Shown: positions 9,037 through 17,081, counted from the first letter of the stretch. The stretch is DNA of 64,000 nucleotides from Nocardioides mangrovi (GCF_020073815.1 NZ_JAIQZJ010000001.1:1008429-1072428); one strand, 5' to 3'. The notes: generated by a model not told the origin, from the sequence alone. Numbers and translations are program-made.

Positions 9037-9053
9037 ACATATATACTTTTCGC

Positions 9054-10508
9054 ATGAACAACGTCGTCGGGAGCGCTTCGCTCTACATCCGCTTGTCGAG
9101 GCAGGCCAAGGGATCGAACCTCAGCCTCGACGGGATGATCAACGACTGCCACAAGCTCGCGGCGAGCCTCGGTCTCCATGTCTATGCCGTCCACATCGAC
9201 AACGGGAAGAGCGGAGCGATCCGCAACCGCCCCGAGTTCCTCGCCTGGCTCGACGACGCTCGCAAAGGCCATGTCGGGACACTCATCGGCAGCCACTCCG
9301 ACCGGCTCACGCGCGAGGGTGTAAACGCCGCCGCGATGGTGCTGGACGTCGTCGAAGGCAAAGACCCGACCACCGGCGCCGTCGTCCGCTCCCCCGTTCG
9401 TCTCGCCACTGTCGACGGACTCGACTCCGAGAAGGACTCCGAGGCCTTCCGCTGGCGGTTCGTCATCGCCGCCGAGGTCGCTCGTGCCGAGCGAGAGCGC
9501 ATCCGGGACCGCAACGTCGCGACGAAGGAGCGCCTTGCCGCGACGAAGCGCTTCCCGGGCGGCGCGATTCCCTACGGCTGCCAGGTCGTCGAGCGCCCCG
9601 ACCCGCTGGACGGCGGGAAGGTCGGCAAGTACCTCGAACGCAAGGAGGAAGAGGCCATCGTGCTCGAGGAGGTGGCCGCGCGACTTCTGCGCGGTGACAG
9701 CGTGCGCTCCTGTGTTCACTGGCTCAGCACCGAGGGAATCAAGACCCGCCGAGGTCGCGAGTGGCAGCGCACCTCCCTGATCAGCACGCTGCTGAGCGCG
9801 CCATCCGGCGAGCACGTCTTCAACCCCGCGACTCACCGCGCCCTCGCCGAACGCCTGCAGCCCAAGCGACACGGCGGGGTCAAGCACAACGGTGGTCGCC
9901 CGGCTGCCCATCTCCTCGTCGGCGGCATCGGCAAGTGCGGAGGCTGCGGTGGGAACCTCACGACGGCCGGTGGACGGCCGAAGGATGACGGCACGGCCTA
10001 CCCGACGCGCTACACGTGCATGGGCAAGTCGAAGGGCCAGGCCTGCCCGGGCGGCGCGACGATCAACGCGAAGGCATGCGACGAGGAGATCGAGCGCCGC
10101 TTCCTTAAGCGCTACGGCATCCAGCCGTACATGGAGATCCGCACGGTGCTCATGGGCGGCGAGGAGCTTGAGGAAGCAAAGGCCGCTGACGCCGCTGCCC
10201 AGAAGGCTCTGAGCGAGACGCTGAGCGCCGAGAACTTCGCGGCTGCCCAGGAAGCCCGCACGAAGCTTGAAGCCGCCCAGGCTCAGCCGATCCGGCGGCA
10301 GGACACACTCCACCTCACTGGCGAGACGTTCGCCGAGCGCTGGCAGTCGTCCAACCTCGAAGGGCGTCGCAAGTTGCTCATCGACAACCTCGCTGAGCCT
10401 GTGGTCGTGTTGCCCGGGAGGCCGAAGCAGGGGCCCGGTCGAGGCAAGGTCGTGAACCTCGACCGCATCGAGATCGCGTGGCTGATCGACGAGCCAGACG
10501 AGGACTAA
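9054..10508 (+). CDS. Large serine recombinase (integrase of the island)
   Basis: 484 residues. The N-terminal resolvase domain has YIRLSR with nucleophile Ser15, GKSGAIRNRPEF, and SHSDRLTRE; a recombinase domain follows (around 160-290), then a zinc ribbon CGGCGGNL with partner cysteines in YTCMGKSKGQACPGG (about 298-345) and a coiled-coil region (about 370-410). This is the architecture of phage and ICE large serine integrases, which catalyse attP x attB integration and need a separate directionality factor to excise. It faces inward from attL with no clear ribosome-binding site, and its promoter region must come from the host cpaF sequence when integrated or from the island's right end when circular. 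Confidence 0.95.
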   Translation: MNNVVGSASLYIRLSRQAKGSNLSLDGMINDCHKLAASLGLHVYAVHIDNGKSGAIRNRPEFLAWLDDARKGHVGTLIGSHSDRLTREGVNAAAMVLDVVEGKDPTTGAVVRSPVRLATVDGLDSEKDSEAFRWRFVIAAEVARAERERIRDRNVATKERLAATKRFPGGAIPYGCQVVERPDPLDGGKVGKYLERKEEEAIVLEEVAARLLRGDSVRSCVHWLSTEGIKTRRGREWQRTSLISTLLSAPSGEHVFNPATHRALAERLQPKRHGGVKHNGGRPAAHLLVGGIGKCGGCGGNLTTAGGRPKDDGTAYPTRYTCMGKSKGQACPGGATINAKACDEEIERRFLKRYGIQPYMEIRTVLMGGEELEEAKAADAAAQKALSETLSAENFAAAQEARTKLEAAQAQPIRRQDTLHLTGETFAERWQSSNLEGRRKLLIDNLAEPVVVLPGRPKQGPGRGKVVNLDRIEIAWLIDEPDED

Positions 10509-10554
10509 TCCATAAACCTCGTCTCTAGGGGTTGCTTTTATATGGGTAAACAGC

Positions 10555-10586
10555 GATAGTTCATACACCCGGGTATGCGAACTATC
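10555..10586. promoter_or_regulatory. Inverted repeat upstream of the FLPGHDQ-motif gene
   Basis: GATAGTTC at 10555-10562 is mirrored exactly by GAACTATC at 10579-10586, with nested ATAC/GTAT and a CCCGGG centre. It lies 22 bases before the start at 10608, between the recombinase stop and this gene, and could be an operator or a leader hairpin. Confidence 0.55.
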
Positions 10587-10607
10587 GACTATCACCAGGA
10601 GCGCCAC

Positions 10608-11129
10608 ATGTTGCACATCACCCTCGGCCCCGAGAGGCCCGTCGACCCCGAGCAGGACGAGCTCGGCCGCGACCGTGTCGGGTTCTCCCCCACCATGAGC
10701 GATCTCGCGCTCTACGACGCCAACCACGGCTGCTGGAAGCTCGGTCCGCGCGCCAACAAGGAGCGCTACATGATCGTCTCCTTCGACGGGATCGTGCGCC
10801 AGGCCATCGAGATCGACTCCATCGAGCCGGTGGCGCGCGGCAACCGAAGCGTCGTCAACGGCGAGATCCTGCGCGAGGGCCACCCGGTCTTCGAGAAGTA
10901 CGTCGGCAAGACCTCCCCCGTTCAGGGCGTCCGCAACCCTGTCACGTACTTCGAGGATGACGTGGACGGTAAGCCGTGCCGTTGCGGCTGCGGAGGGAGC
11001 GTCAGCAGCAAGGACTTCCTGCCGGGCCACGACCAGACCGCGCTGCATGAGCGCGTGAAGCAGATCGGCACGGTCGCCGAGTTCCTCGACTGGTTCGACG
11101 TCGTGCGAGGAACCAAGACGGTTCGCTGA
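10608..11129 (+). CDS. Unknown protein with CxCGCGG and FLPGHDQ motifs
   Basis: 173 residues. ATG 10608 is preferred over ATG 10575 because AGGAG lies 6 bases before it and the earlier start sits inside the inverted repeat. The N-terminal two thirds is a mixed alpha/beta domain with no motif I recognise. The C-terminal part has CRCGCGGSVSSKDFLPGHDQ followed by a helix; this cysteine/histidine knuckle recurs in actinobacterial and phage proteins (from memory) and probably binds zinc. Transcribed in the same direction as the recombinase; a strong hairpin terminator follows. Candidate excision or regulatory factor, but this is only positional. Confidence 0.6.
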   Translation: MLHITLGPERPVDPEQDELGRDRVGFSPTMSDLALYDANHGCWKLGPRANKERYMIVSFDGIVRQAIEIDSIEPVARGNRSVVNGEILREGHPVFEKYVGKTSPVQGVRNPVTYFEDDVDGKPCRCGCGGSVSSKDFLPGHDQTALHERVKQIGTVAEFLDWFDVVRGTKTVR

Positions 11130-11150
11130 TCACGACGAAGCATGTTGAAG

Positions 11151-11176
11151 CCCCCGAGCGTCGAACTGCTCGGGGG
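11151..11176. terminator. Hairpin terminator between convergent genes
   Basis: CCCCCGAGC (11151-11159) pairs with GCTCGGGGG (11168-11176) around an 8-base loop. It lies between the rightward gene ending at 11129 and the leftward operon ending at 11196 and could serve both. Confidence 0.8.
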
Positions 11177-11195
11177 CCTCTGACTCTGCTAGCTG

Positions 11196-11456
11196 CTATC
11201 CCTGGGAGAACTCCCACAGGGCTGCCCGGTCGAGGATCTCGACGGCGGCAGCCTCGGCGTCCCGGCGAATCCAGCCATGCCGCTCGAAGAGGCACAGGGA
11301 GTCCCGGACCTTGCTGGACACCGAGTTGTGCTTGCCACCACCAGGCCTCGGCTTGACCGTGCCCGCCGGGAGCTGGGCGCGCAGCTCCCGGCGGTAGACG
11401 CGATCATGAGGCGACAGCGCGAGGTGCTCGGCGACCTGCTGGTCGATGCGGCCCAC
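11196..11456 (-). CDS. Small basic protein, possible winged-helix DNA-binding
   Basis: 86 residues from GTG 11456. It contains DQQVAEHLALSPHDRVYRREL, a basic loop with PRPGGGKHNSVSSKVRD and SLCLFERHGWIRRD, which look like a helix-turn-helix followed by a short wing. No family is recognised with certainty. Last gene of the leftward island operon, 4 bases after the preceding gene. Confidence 0.5.
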   Translation of the reverse strand: MGRIDQQVAEHLALSPHDRVYRRELRAQLPAGTVKPRPGGGKHNSVSSKVRDSLCLFERHGWIRRDAEAAAVEILDRAALWEFSQG

Positions 11457-11460
11457 CGCG

Positions 11461-12492
11461 TCAGTCCGTGCGGCCCATGGCGCGGTCCCACTCGCGCGCA
11501 CTGGGTGAGAGGACCGGCACGGGTGACAGATAGACGTGACCGAGCGCCTTACGGTCGATCGCCTCGCGGACGACGTGGTCCTCCGGGTGCTTCTTGCGGA
11601 CCCGCCAGAGCACGGACTGGTCGAACTCCGTGCCGTGCTGCAGTGCCTCGGCGGTCCACTCCGGCAGCTCGCCCTCGGGAGTCGGGTCCTCAGCCAGGTA
11701 CTCGCCGGACCAATAGGGGCTGTCCGAGTTGGCGAGGTCGCGGGCGCGGCGCAGGTCGCCGACCAGCGCCTCGGGACGGACCGACCGCGAGTCCTTGTGC
11801 TGGTGCCACGCCTTGTCGTAGGCGCCGCTGGCGATGTCGTGGTCCCGGACCTGACCCATGAGGCTCTGCCACTCCGCGAACGCGGCAGCGGCCTCGGTGA
11901 GGGCCTCGGCGGCACGCTGGCGAGCCGGCTCGATCCCGGCGACCAGGTTAGATCGCTGGGCCTCCCGGATGTCCTCGCGCTCCGAGACCCGGATGGCGTC
12001 ACGGACGGCTGCCCTGGCGTCGTCGAGCGCATCGACGGCAGCCTGCTTCGCCTTCGGGCTCTTGGCCTTGCCGGGGGCCTCGGGGTGAGCGGCCTGGCGC
12101 TGGGCGTCGTACGCCTTCGCAATCGCGGCGCGGGCCGCAGCGATGGCGTCGGTCAGCTCGTCGGGCTGCCCATCGTGTCGGGCAATCTCGAAGAGCCGGT
12201 CCTCCTCAGCCCTGATGCTGCCTCGGCCGACGTTGCGCTGGGCCTGGCGCTGGGCCTGGCGAACCTTCGGCGGAACCCACTCGGTGAGCGGCTTGGAGTC
12301 GAAGGTGACGTCGGCGAACGGGTTGTCGCCCTGGGACGTCGGCAGGGCGTCGTTGAGGGCCTGACGCTCGCTGTCGGTCATCGGGGCGCTGCGCTCCGGG
12401 CCGTCGGGGTCGATGTCCTGCTCGTAGTGGTTCGAGGACTTGACGCTGTCGATCTCGTCCTGGGTGGGGGTGTTGTCGTTGAAGATGCTCAC
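11461..12492 (-). CDS. Unknown Ala/Arg-rich, probably coiled-coil island protein
   Basis: 343 residues from GTG 12492, which follows AAAGAGG by 4 bases; a longer frame to 12600 lacks a ribosome-binding site. The first 90 residues are acidic and polar, the middle (about 100-240) is a long Ala-rich helical region with heptad-like spacing, and the C-terminal third has aromatic residues (SPYWSGEYL, EWTAEAL). Size and helical content would suit a scaffold-like or replication accessory protein but no family motif is visible. A 203-base gap with no other gene separates it from the upstream genes, so it may have its own promoter. Confidence 0.55.
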   Translation of the reverse strand: MSIFNDNTPTQDEIDSVKSSNHYEQDIDPDGPERSAPMTDSERQALNDALPTSQGDNPFADVTFDSKPLTEWVPPKVRQAQRQAQRNVGRGSIRAEEDRLFEIARHDGQPDELTDAIAAARAAIAKAYDAQRQAAHPEAPGKAKSPKAKQAAVDALDDARAAVRDAIRVSEREDIREAQRSNLVAGIEPARQRAAEALTEAAAAFAEWQSLMGQVRDHDIASGAYDKAWHQHKDSRSVRPEALVGDLRRARDLANSDSPYWSGEYLAEDPTPEGELPEWTAEALQHGTEFDQSVLWRVRKKHPEDHVVREAIDRKALGHVYLSPVPVLSPSAREWDRAMGRTD

Positions 12493-12695
12493 GGTGCCTC
12501 TTTCCGCGCCGTCGAATGCGGCGCTGTGTCTGGCCCCAGTCGGATGCTGGGACTCAAGGGATCTCCCTTCTCTCGTCGTTGTAGGACTTCGTCCCGACAC
12601 TCAGTTCGACGCTCTGCCGTCGTCCGCTCCGGGATCAGGCTCGACGGGGGCGCGGCAGGCCTTGTCGAGCCGCCGGAAGCGGTTGTGTATGCGCC

Positions 12696-13184
12696 TCACC
12701 ATGAGTAGCTCCGTCGCTTGGCAGCTCGTCGCTCGGCCAGCCGCGTCCTGTCCGCGTCTGTCATCTGTCGCGTCGTGATCGCTGCAGTGGCCTGCTCGTG
12801 CTGGCTGTCGTGGACGCTAACCCGCTCTGCCCGCTCGCTGGCCGACCTCGCCAGCGCCTCCGCCAGCGCTCGCTGATTGGCCGACTCACCGTCCTTTGCT
12901 CCGCCTGACTTCGCGCTCAGGGCGCCACCCTTCCGCTTGGGTGCGATGACGGCGGCGACCCGCAGAGCCACGGCGAGGGGAAGGTTCAAAGTGGCGGCGC
13001 TGACGCAGTCGCAGACCCGTGCGCCGTGCCCCGAACACACCCACCGCCTTCGGCGGACGTCGAACTCGACCAGCGACTCGTCGCCCCGCATCGACCGCAC
13101 CACGGCGAGCATGCCGTCTCGCTCGGCCACGTAGCGGCGAATCTTGGATGGGCTCGTACTTGAGGTATTAGCCGTGGTGGTCAT
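12696..13184 (-). CDS. Unknown cysteine-containing island protein
   Basis: 162 residues. A central WVCSGHGARVCDCVSA segment (about 48-63) carries three Cys and one His and may bind a metal. The C-terminal half is a basic Ala/Arg-rich helical tail. ATG 13184 overlaps the stop of the upstream gene (ATGA), placing it in the leftward operon. Function not recognised. Confidence 0.5.
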   Translation of the reverse strand: MTTTANTSSTSPSKIRRYVAERDGMLAVVRSMRGDESLVEFDVRRRRWVCSGHGARVCDCVSAATLNLPLAVALRVAAVIAPKRKGGALSAKSGGAKDGESANQRALAEALARSASERAERVSVHDSQHEQATAAITTRQMTDADRTRLAERRAAKRRSYSW

Positions 13185-13564
13185 GCTTCCTCCGGGTGCT
13201 CGATGTGATTGAGGAAGTGCTTGGCTCGGCGCAAGGCGATCAGGTCGGACTGCCCAGCGGGTGCAAGCAGCGCCCGCGCGCGGTCCTCGACGCAGGGCGG
13301 GCCAGCCAGAGCCTCCGCACGCGTCGCGGCCACGTCACCGGCGGAACGGCCGCTGATGACCGCGTCGGGCACCTTGGCTCGAGAGCGCTGCAGGCGCTCC
13401 CACTGGCGCACGGCCTCGGCGAAGGTCGCCCGCGCCTTCGCGAGGTCGCCACCGGCTGCGGCGATGTGCTTCACGGCCTCCGGGTACAGCGGGTGTCCGT
13501 CGTCGGGGCTGATCTCCAACATGGAGAATTCGCCCACCTGGACTGCGTTTCGATCGATTGCCAC
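13181..13564 (-). CDS. Unknown island protein
   Basis: 127 residues from GTG 13564, which has a strong GGAGG five bases upstream; the longer frame to 13888 runs through the neighbouring gene and is a shadow. Mostly helical, with KHIAAAGGDLAKARATFAEAVRQWERL resembling a short TPR-like or coiled-coil hairpin and a second helical segment at the C-terminus. No known family. Eleven bases after the terminase-like gene. Confidence 0.55.
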   Translation of the reverse strand: MAIDRNAVQVGEFSMLEISPDDGHPLYPEAVKHIAAAGGDLAKARATFAEAVRQWERLQRSRAKVPDAVISGRSAGDVAATRAEALAGPPCVEDRARALLAPAGQSDLIALRRAKHFLNHIEHPEEA

Positions 13565-13575
13565 GTCTACCTCCG

Positions 13576-14070
13576 TTAGTCGTTGGGTCCGTCTGCGGCG
13601 CGCTGGTACTTCCCGACCCGCTCGGCCTCTCGGCTCCACCGGGTCTGGCCGCCCTTCTGGCCACGTGCGGCGTGAGAGAACGGGCTGAGCCCGGACTCGT
13701 CCGGCAGCCGGAGCTGCCGCAGGTGCTTCGCCATCCGGTCGCGTGCGCGCTCGGCCTCGATCAGCAGCGGGTTGACCTGCATCCCGCCATGCGAGGCCCG
13801 CACCATCGGCTCCGGGTCGCGCGCGTAGGCAAGGGTCAGCTCCTCGGCGAGTGACAGCGACCGGCACGCCGCTTCGAGCACCGACCACTCGTCGGGGCGG
13901 AGCGTGTAGCGGTTGGCGATGTCGGCGTAGAGCGCCTGAGCGTCGGCCGTCAGGCCCGCTGGGATCACCAGTGCCTCACCCTCGGCGATCGCCGGAGTCA
14001 GCCCAGCCTCGGCGACCAGGTCGAGCGCCTTGGCCTGGTCCTCGTCGTTGAACGTCTCGTCGTCGGTCAC
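13576..14070 (-). CDS. P27-type small terminase-like protein
   Basis: 164 residues from GTG 14070. A helix-turn-helix-like region YTLRPDEWSVLEAACRSLSL (about 55-75) is followed by MVRASHGGMQVNPLLIEAERARDRMAKHLRQLRLPDE, the pattern of phage P27-family small terminase subunits: a short beta turn G-x-x-V-x-N/H-PL, then a helix ending in LRLPD. The GG-T-RW tail also fits. There is no large terminase on the island. Phage-inducible islands of other bacteria encode such a small subunit to redirect helper packaging. Family assignment is from motif memory and could be wrong. Confidence 0.55.
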   Translation of the reverse strand: MTDDETFNDEDQAKALDLVAEAGLTPAIAEGEALVIPAGLTADAQALYADIANRYTLRPDEWSVLEAACRSLSLAEELTLAYARDPEPMVRASHGGMQVNPLLIEAERARDRMAKHLRQLRLPDESGLSPFSHAARGQKGGQTRWSREAERVGKYQRAADGPND

Positions 14071-14276
14071 AGGTAGACCCCCTGGTCCTCGGCGGCCCGC
14101 ATGACGTCGCTGCGCAGCTCTTCGAGGATGTCGTTCTCGTCCTTGAGCGCGCGCACCTGAGCGGCCAGGTCGTCACGCTCGCGGCGCAGAGTCTCGATCT
14201 CGTCGAGGGCAGCCGACGGGCAGCAATGCTCCCGGATGCCCTGGATGGCCGAACACGTCGGGCAGATGAGAGTCAC
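14067..14276 (-). CDS. Small zinc-ribbon/coiled-coil protein
   Basis: 69 residues from GTG 14276. CPTCSAIQGIREHCC at the N-terminus gives a possible four-Cys zinc site; residues 25-55 are a charged coiled coil (EIETLRRERDDLAAQVRALK). Overlaps both neighbours by four bases. Probably an accessory to the primase/helicase-like protein encoded just upstream. Confidence 0.55.
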   Translation of the reverse strand: MTLICPTCSAIQGIREHCCPSAALDEIETLRRERDDLAAQVRALKDENDILEELRSDVMRAAEDQGVYL

Positions 14277-16009
14277 TGGTCCTCCTCGGGCTTGAGGTAG
14301 TTGATGGTGGTGACGCGGCGGCCGTTGGACTTGCGGCTATCGACGCGGACACCGATGGCTGCGAGCGTCTCGGTCGCGCGAGTCAGCGCAGCCGAGAAGC
14401 GGGTTCCGTCCCTGGGCACATACGTGTCGTGCGGGCCGAAGAAGTTCCCTGCCTCGCCCATCCAGCGCTTCCACGCGACGAGGAGATCGGTTGCCGTTCC
14501 GCTCTTGATGCACAGCGCGTCGGTCGCGACCCAGTCCCTGATCGCGGAGGCGAAGGGGTCCTGCTCGCCAGCCTCGCGCAGCGTGCTCTTCGTCGACAGG
14601 CGGTAGGCCTCGGCGCACTGCTCGTCGTGCGCGAGCAGGACCATCCAGTAGTCGACCATGCGCGGCCCCTGGGGGTTGGCGGCCATCACGTCGGGCAGCC
14701 TGTCCAGCACCCGTGCGACGCCGTCACACAGGGCGGCGAGCGCGGCCGGGTGGGCGGCCTCGAACGCGGACCGCAGTGCCCTCTCGGCCACCTTGGTCTC
14801 GCGGCGCTCGAAGTACAGCGGGATCACTCGCTCGAGTGCGTCAGATCGGAAGTACGGCAGCGTTACGGCCGTCATGACGCCGGTGCGCTTGTAAGCCAGG
14901 ACGGTCAGGCCATCGTCGGAATAGAGCGTCCGCTTCTCCGTCGAGTCGCCAGTCACCAGTCGGCAGACGTGGTCGGAGAGGTTCTCCGAGACCGAGGTCA
15001 GGTTGTCGTAGCCCACGAGGAATCGGGAGGACGCCTTGACCTGGTCGTCGTCGAGGCTCTTGCCGAAGGACGACCCCAGCTCCTTGCGGGGGTCCAGCAC
15101 GTTGACGATGGCGTGCCCGGTGTTGGTCTTCCCCGAACCGGGGGGGCCGATGGGGAACAGGATCGGTCGGGGGACGTCGCCGAAGACCGAAGCGACCAAC
15201 CATCCGCGAGCGAGCAGCCAGCGCTCATCGTCGGCCGCGAGACCGAGGGTCTCGCGGAAGCCGTCCCACGACCCGTCCTCCGCCGGTTCCGGGAGCGGCT
15301 GCAGGGACGCGGGGCGTCGGAAGAAGATGCCCGCCGGGGGCTGGTCCTCTACCGACCAATTGCCGGGGCGGATGGCGACGCAGCGCGAGGACCCGGGGAT
15401 GCCGAGGTCGATGACGACCAGGCCTCCGTCGGCGTACGCGCGCAGGTGAAGCGTGACGCGCTCACCGGCCTCGGCCCACTTAGCGATGAGGATCTCCATC
15501 GCGTCGTCGAGCACCTTCCCCGGAACGTTCGCGTCCTTCTCGTTCCAGAAGTGCGCCTTGACCTTGCGCGCCAACCGCGTGCCACGAGCGCCGAGCATGA
15601 TCGGCAGAGCCGGAGCCCCGACCTCGATGGCGAAGAGGTCGCCGTCCTCGGTCAGGTAGAAGTCGAAGTGATCCTCGATGTGGGCGATGATCTGCTTGAG
15701 TCCGGGCCCCTTCTCCTGCTGCTTCGGGCGCTGCCCGGAGGGAGCAGGCGCGGGCGTGGCAGACGAGTGGGATTCCAGGGCGCGACCGATGGCGTCTCGG
15801 GCGTCGTAGGTGTCGACCGGTTTGCCGTCTACGTAGAGCAACGACTTGTCGTGCCGGATCCTCTCCGACGTCAGGCCGCGAGCGAGCCCATACGCGACCC
15901 ACTGCGCAGCGGAATCCCAGATCTCGGGCAGCCGGGCGGGCGGCGAACTCCCCCGAGCCGTAGGACCCCCACTGCTTACGTCAGCGGCGGTCTTGATGTC
16001 GTTGGCCAT
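14273..16009 (-). CDS. Primase/helicase-like P-loop ATPase (island replication protein)
   Basis: 578 residues. An N-terminal region with a short helical domain (30-80), a middle domain without motif, then an ATPase domain: Walker A GPPGSGKT at 288-295, a Walker-B-like FLVGYDNL at 330-337, and an arginine-rich segment after it. The overall plan resembles SF3/D5-like replicative helicases with an N-terminal primase-like part, as in P4-type satellites and phage primases. It is the largest gene of the leftward operon and is transcribed away from the iteron array at 16,550-16,802, the expected relation of a replication initiator to its origin. Overlaps the zinc-ribbon gene by 4 bases. Confidence 0.7.
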   Translation of the reverse strand: MANDIKTAADVSSGGPTARGSSPPARLPEIWDSAAQWVAYGLARGLTSERIRHDKSLLYVDGKPVDTYDARDAIGRALESHSSATPAPAPSGQRPKQQEKGPGLKQIIAHIEDHFDFYLTEDGDLFAIEVGAPALPIMLGARGTRLARKVKAHFWNEKDANVPGKVLDDAMEILIAKWAEAGERVTLHLRAYADGGLVVIDLGIPGSSRCVAIRPGNWSVEDQPPAGIFFRRPASLQPLPEPAEDGSWDGFRETLGLAADDERWLLARGWLVASVFGDVPRPILFPIGPPGSGKTNTGHAIVNVLDPRKELGSSFGKSLDDDQVKASSRFLVGYDNLTSVSENLSDHVCRLVTGDSTEKRTLYSDDGLTVLAYKRTGVMTAVTLPYFRSDALERVIPLYFERRETKVAERALRSAFEAAHPAALAALCDGVARVLDRLPDVMAANPQGPRMVDYWMVLLAHDEQCAEAYRLSTKSTLREAGEQDPFASAIRDWVATDALCIKSGTATDLLVAWKRWMGEAGNFFGPHDTYVPRDGTRFSAALTRATETLAAIGVRVDSRKSNGRRVTTINYLKPEEDQ

Positions 16010-16014
16010 CTCGC

Positions 16015-16296
16015 TCAGGCGTCCCGCTCGAACGGCGCCTCGATGAACTCGCCCGGCTCAACGTCAGCGACAAGGTTGTCGCGCTTGGCCCGGAGCGCCT
16101 GCACCTCCTCGACCAGCCAGAAGTAGGCGGGCACGCCGCGCGGGTTCTTGCTGGCGAAGCGGGTCAGACCGTGCTTCTCGGCCAGAGTCGGGAAGTACTT
16201 CGGCGTGACGCCGACGACGTACGACGCCTGGATCGTGCCCACGACCTCGCGGCCGTCGGGAAGGAGCTTCGGCCCCTTGGGCGGAGTGAATGCCAC
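16015..16296 (-). CDS. Small MerR/Xis-like DNA-binding protein
   Basis: 93 residues from GTG 16296, 6 bases after GGAGG; longer frames are non-coding. ASYVVGVTPKYFPTLAEKHGLTRFASKNPRGVPAYFWLVEEVQALRAKR has the shape of an AlpA/MerR winged helix: helix-turn-helix, basic wing, then a Y/F-x-L-EEV helix. Such proteins act as recombination directionality factors or as activators of satellite operons. First gene of the leftward operon, five bases before the primase/helicase-like gene, with a hairpin leader upstream. Confidence 0.65.
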   Translation of the reverse strand: MAFTPPKGPKLLPDGREVVGTIQASYVVGVTPKYFPTLAEKHGLTRFASKNPRGVPAYFWLVEEVQALRAKRDNLVADVEPGEFIEAPFERDA

Positions 16297-16322
16297 GGAA
16301 TGCCTCCAAGATGCTGATCTCG

Positions 16323-16354
16323 CCGAGCCAGCAGGACTGCTGACTCGGGCTCGG
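16323..16354 (-). promoter_or_regulatory. Leader stem-loop of the leftward island operon
   Basis: CCGAGCC (16323-16329) pairs with the GGCTCGG ending at 16354, with an inner AGCAG/CTGCT pairing. It lies 27-58 bases upstream of the GTG at 16296 and would be in the 5' leader of the operon mRNA. Confidence 0.45.
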
Positions 16355-16549
16355 CCAACCTGGGGGCTGGCCTCACAACTTGGAGCTCCTTCGTGGACTG
16401 GACGGCGGGACGTGTTCCCAGCCGACGTATCTACGGTAGATGACCTATCGACCCTCTCGCTGAGATCGGCCGATATTGCTGACCCAGAGGCGTGCAGGCC
16501 TTGCGGATGCTCGCCCCCGGACACTGACCATTGGTGCCGCCGCCGGAAG

Positions 16550-16802
16550 ACAGGGTCGCTAGGGACGCTGGATCCGGCACCCTTATGTACTTCTTCCCCC
16601 ACACCCCCCTTCTTCCTCCTTCTCAAGAATCGCAAGTAAGAGGTACCGCCTACAGCGTCCCTAGCGACCCTGTTTGAGTCACTAGAGGGGTCTGACCTGG
16701 GCATACACGCTCTCAGGGGCAGGGTCGCTAGCGATTTCCCAGCGACCCTCAGCGACCCTCAGCGACCCTCAGCGACCCTCAGCGACCCTGTCAGCGACCC
16801 TG
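16550..16802. repeat. Iteron-like array, candidate replication origin of the island
   Basis: The nonamer AGCGACCCT or its complement occurs nine times: reverse at 16552 and 16721, forward at 16663, five perfect head-to-tail copies with a 10-base period from 16741 to 16790, and one more at 16793. The first two lie inside a perfect 21-base inverted repeat (16550-16570 against 16653-16673) that frames an 82-base strand-biased pyrimidine-rich segment. Directly repeated short units plus an unwinding-type segment next to a helicase-like gene is the usual plan of iteron origins. Confidence 0.7.
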
Positions 16803-17030
16803 CTGCGGGAGCTTCCACGCGGCGTGTAAACAGACCGACAGGTGGCGCACCACAACCCCTGAAGGCCCAGCTACCCCACAGGACGGCTTTGGCAGGTCAG
16901 CAAGGGGGCCTCCCCCACCCCCCGGATCGACGGCCGTGACGCGGTCAAGGGCAGGCGTCTGCTCGGCCAACCGCGCCCATCGTCGGGATCGTCGACAACA
17001 AATCGAGCGAACCTGTGTCGAGGACTTGCG

Positions 17031-17081
17031 AGGTGTCATACACCTGGCGCATACTCCGATCTCCCGAGGTGTATGACACCT
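17031..17081. promoter_or_regulatory. Paired 15-bp operators over the rightward promoter
   Basis: AGGTGTCATACACCT (17031-17045) and its exact reverse complement AGGTGTATGACACCT (17067-17081), each itself a near-perfect palindrome, lie 21 bases apart. A possible promoter overlaps the first site (TTGCGA at 17026, CATACT at 17050, spacer 18). The downstream gene begins at 17102. A dimeric repressor or activator binding both sites is the simplest reading; its gene is not identified. Confidence 0.7.

Noticed and set aside
12493..12695. A gene in the 203-base gap of the leftward island operon
   Set aside because: Frames through it are extensions of neighbours without ribosome-binding sites or conserved features.
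16741..16790. Five tandem 10-base repeats as a possible CRISPR array
   Set aside because: There are no spacers, the unit is 10 bases, and no cas genes are present; the pattern fits iterons.
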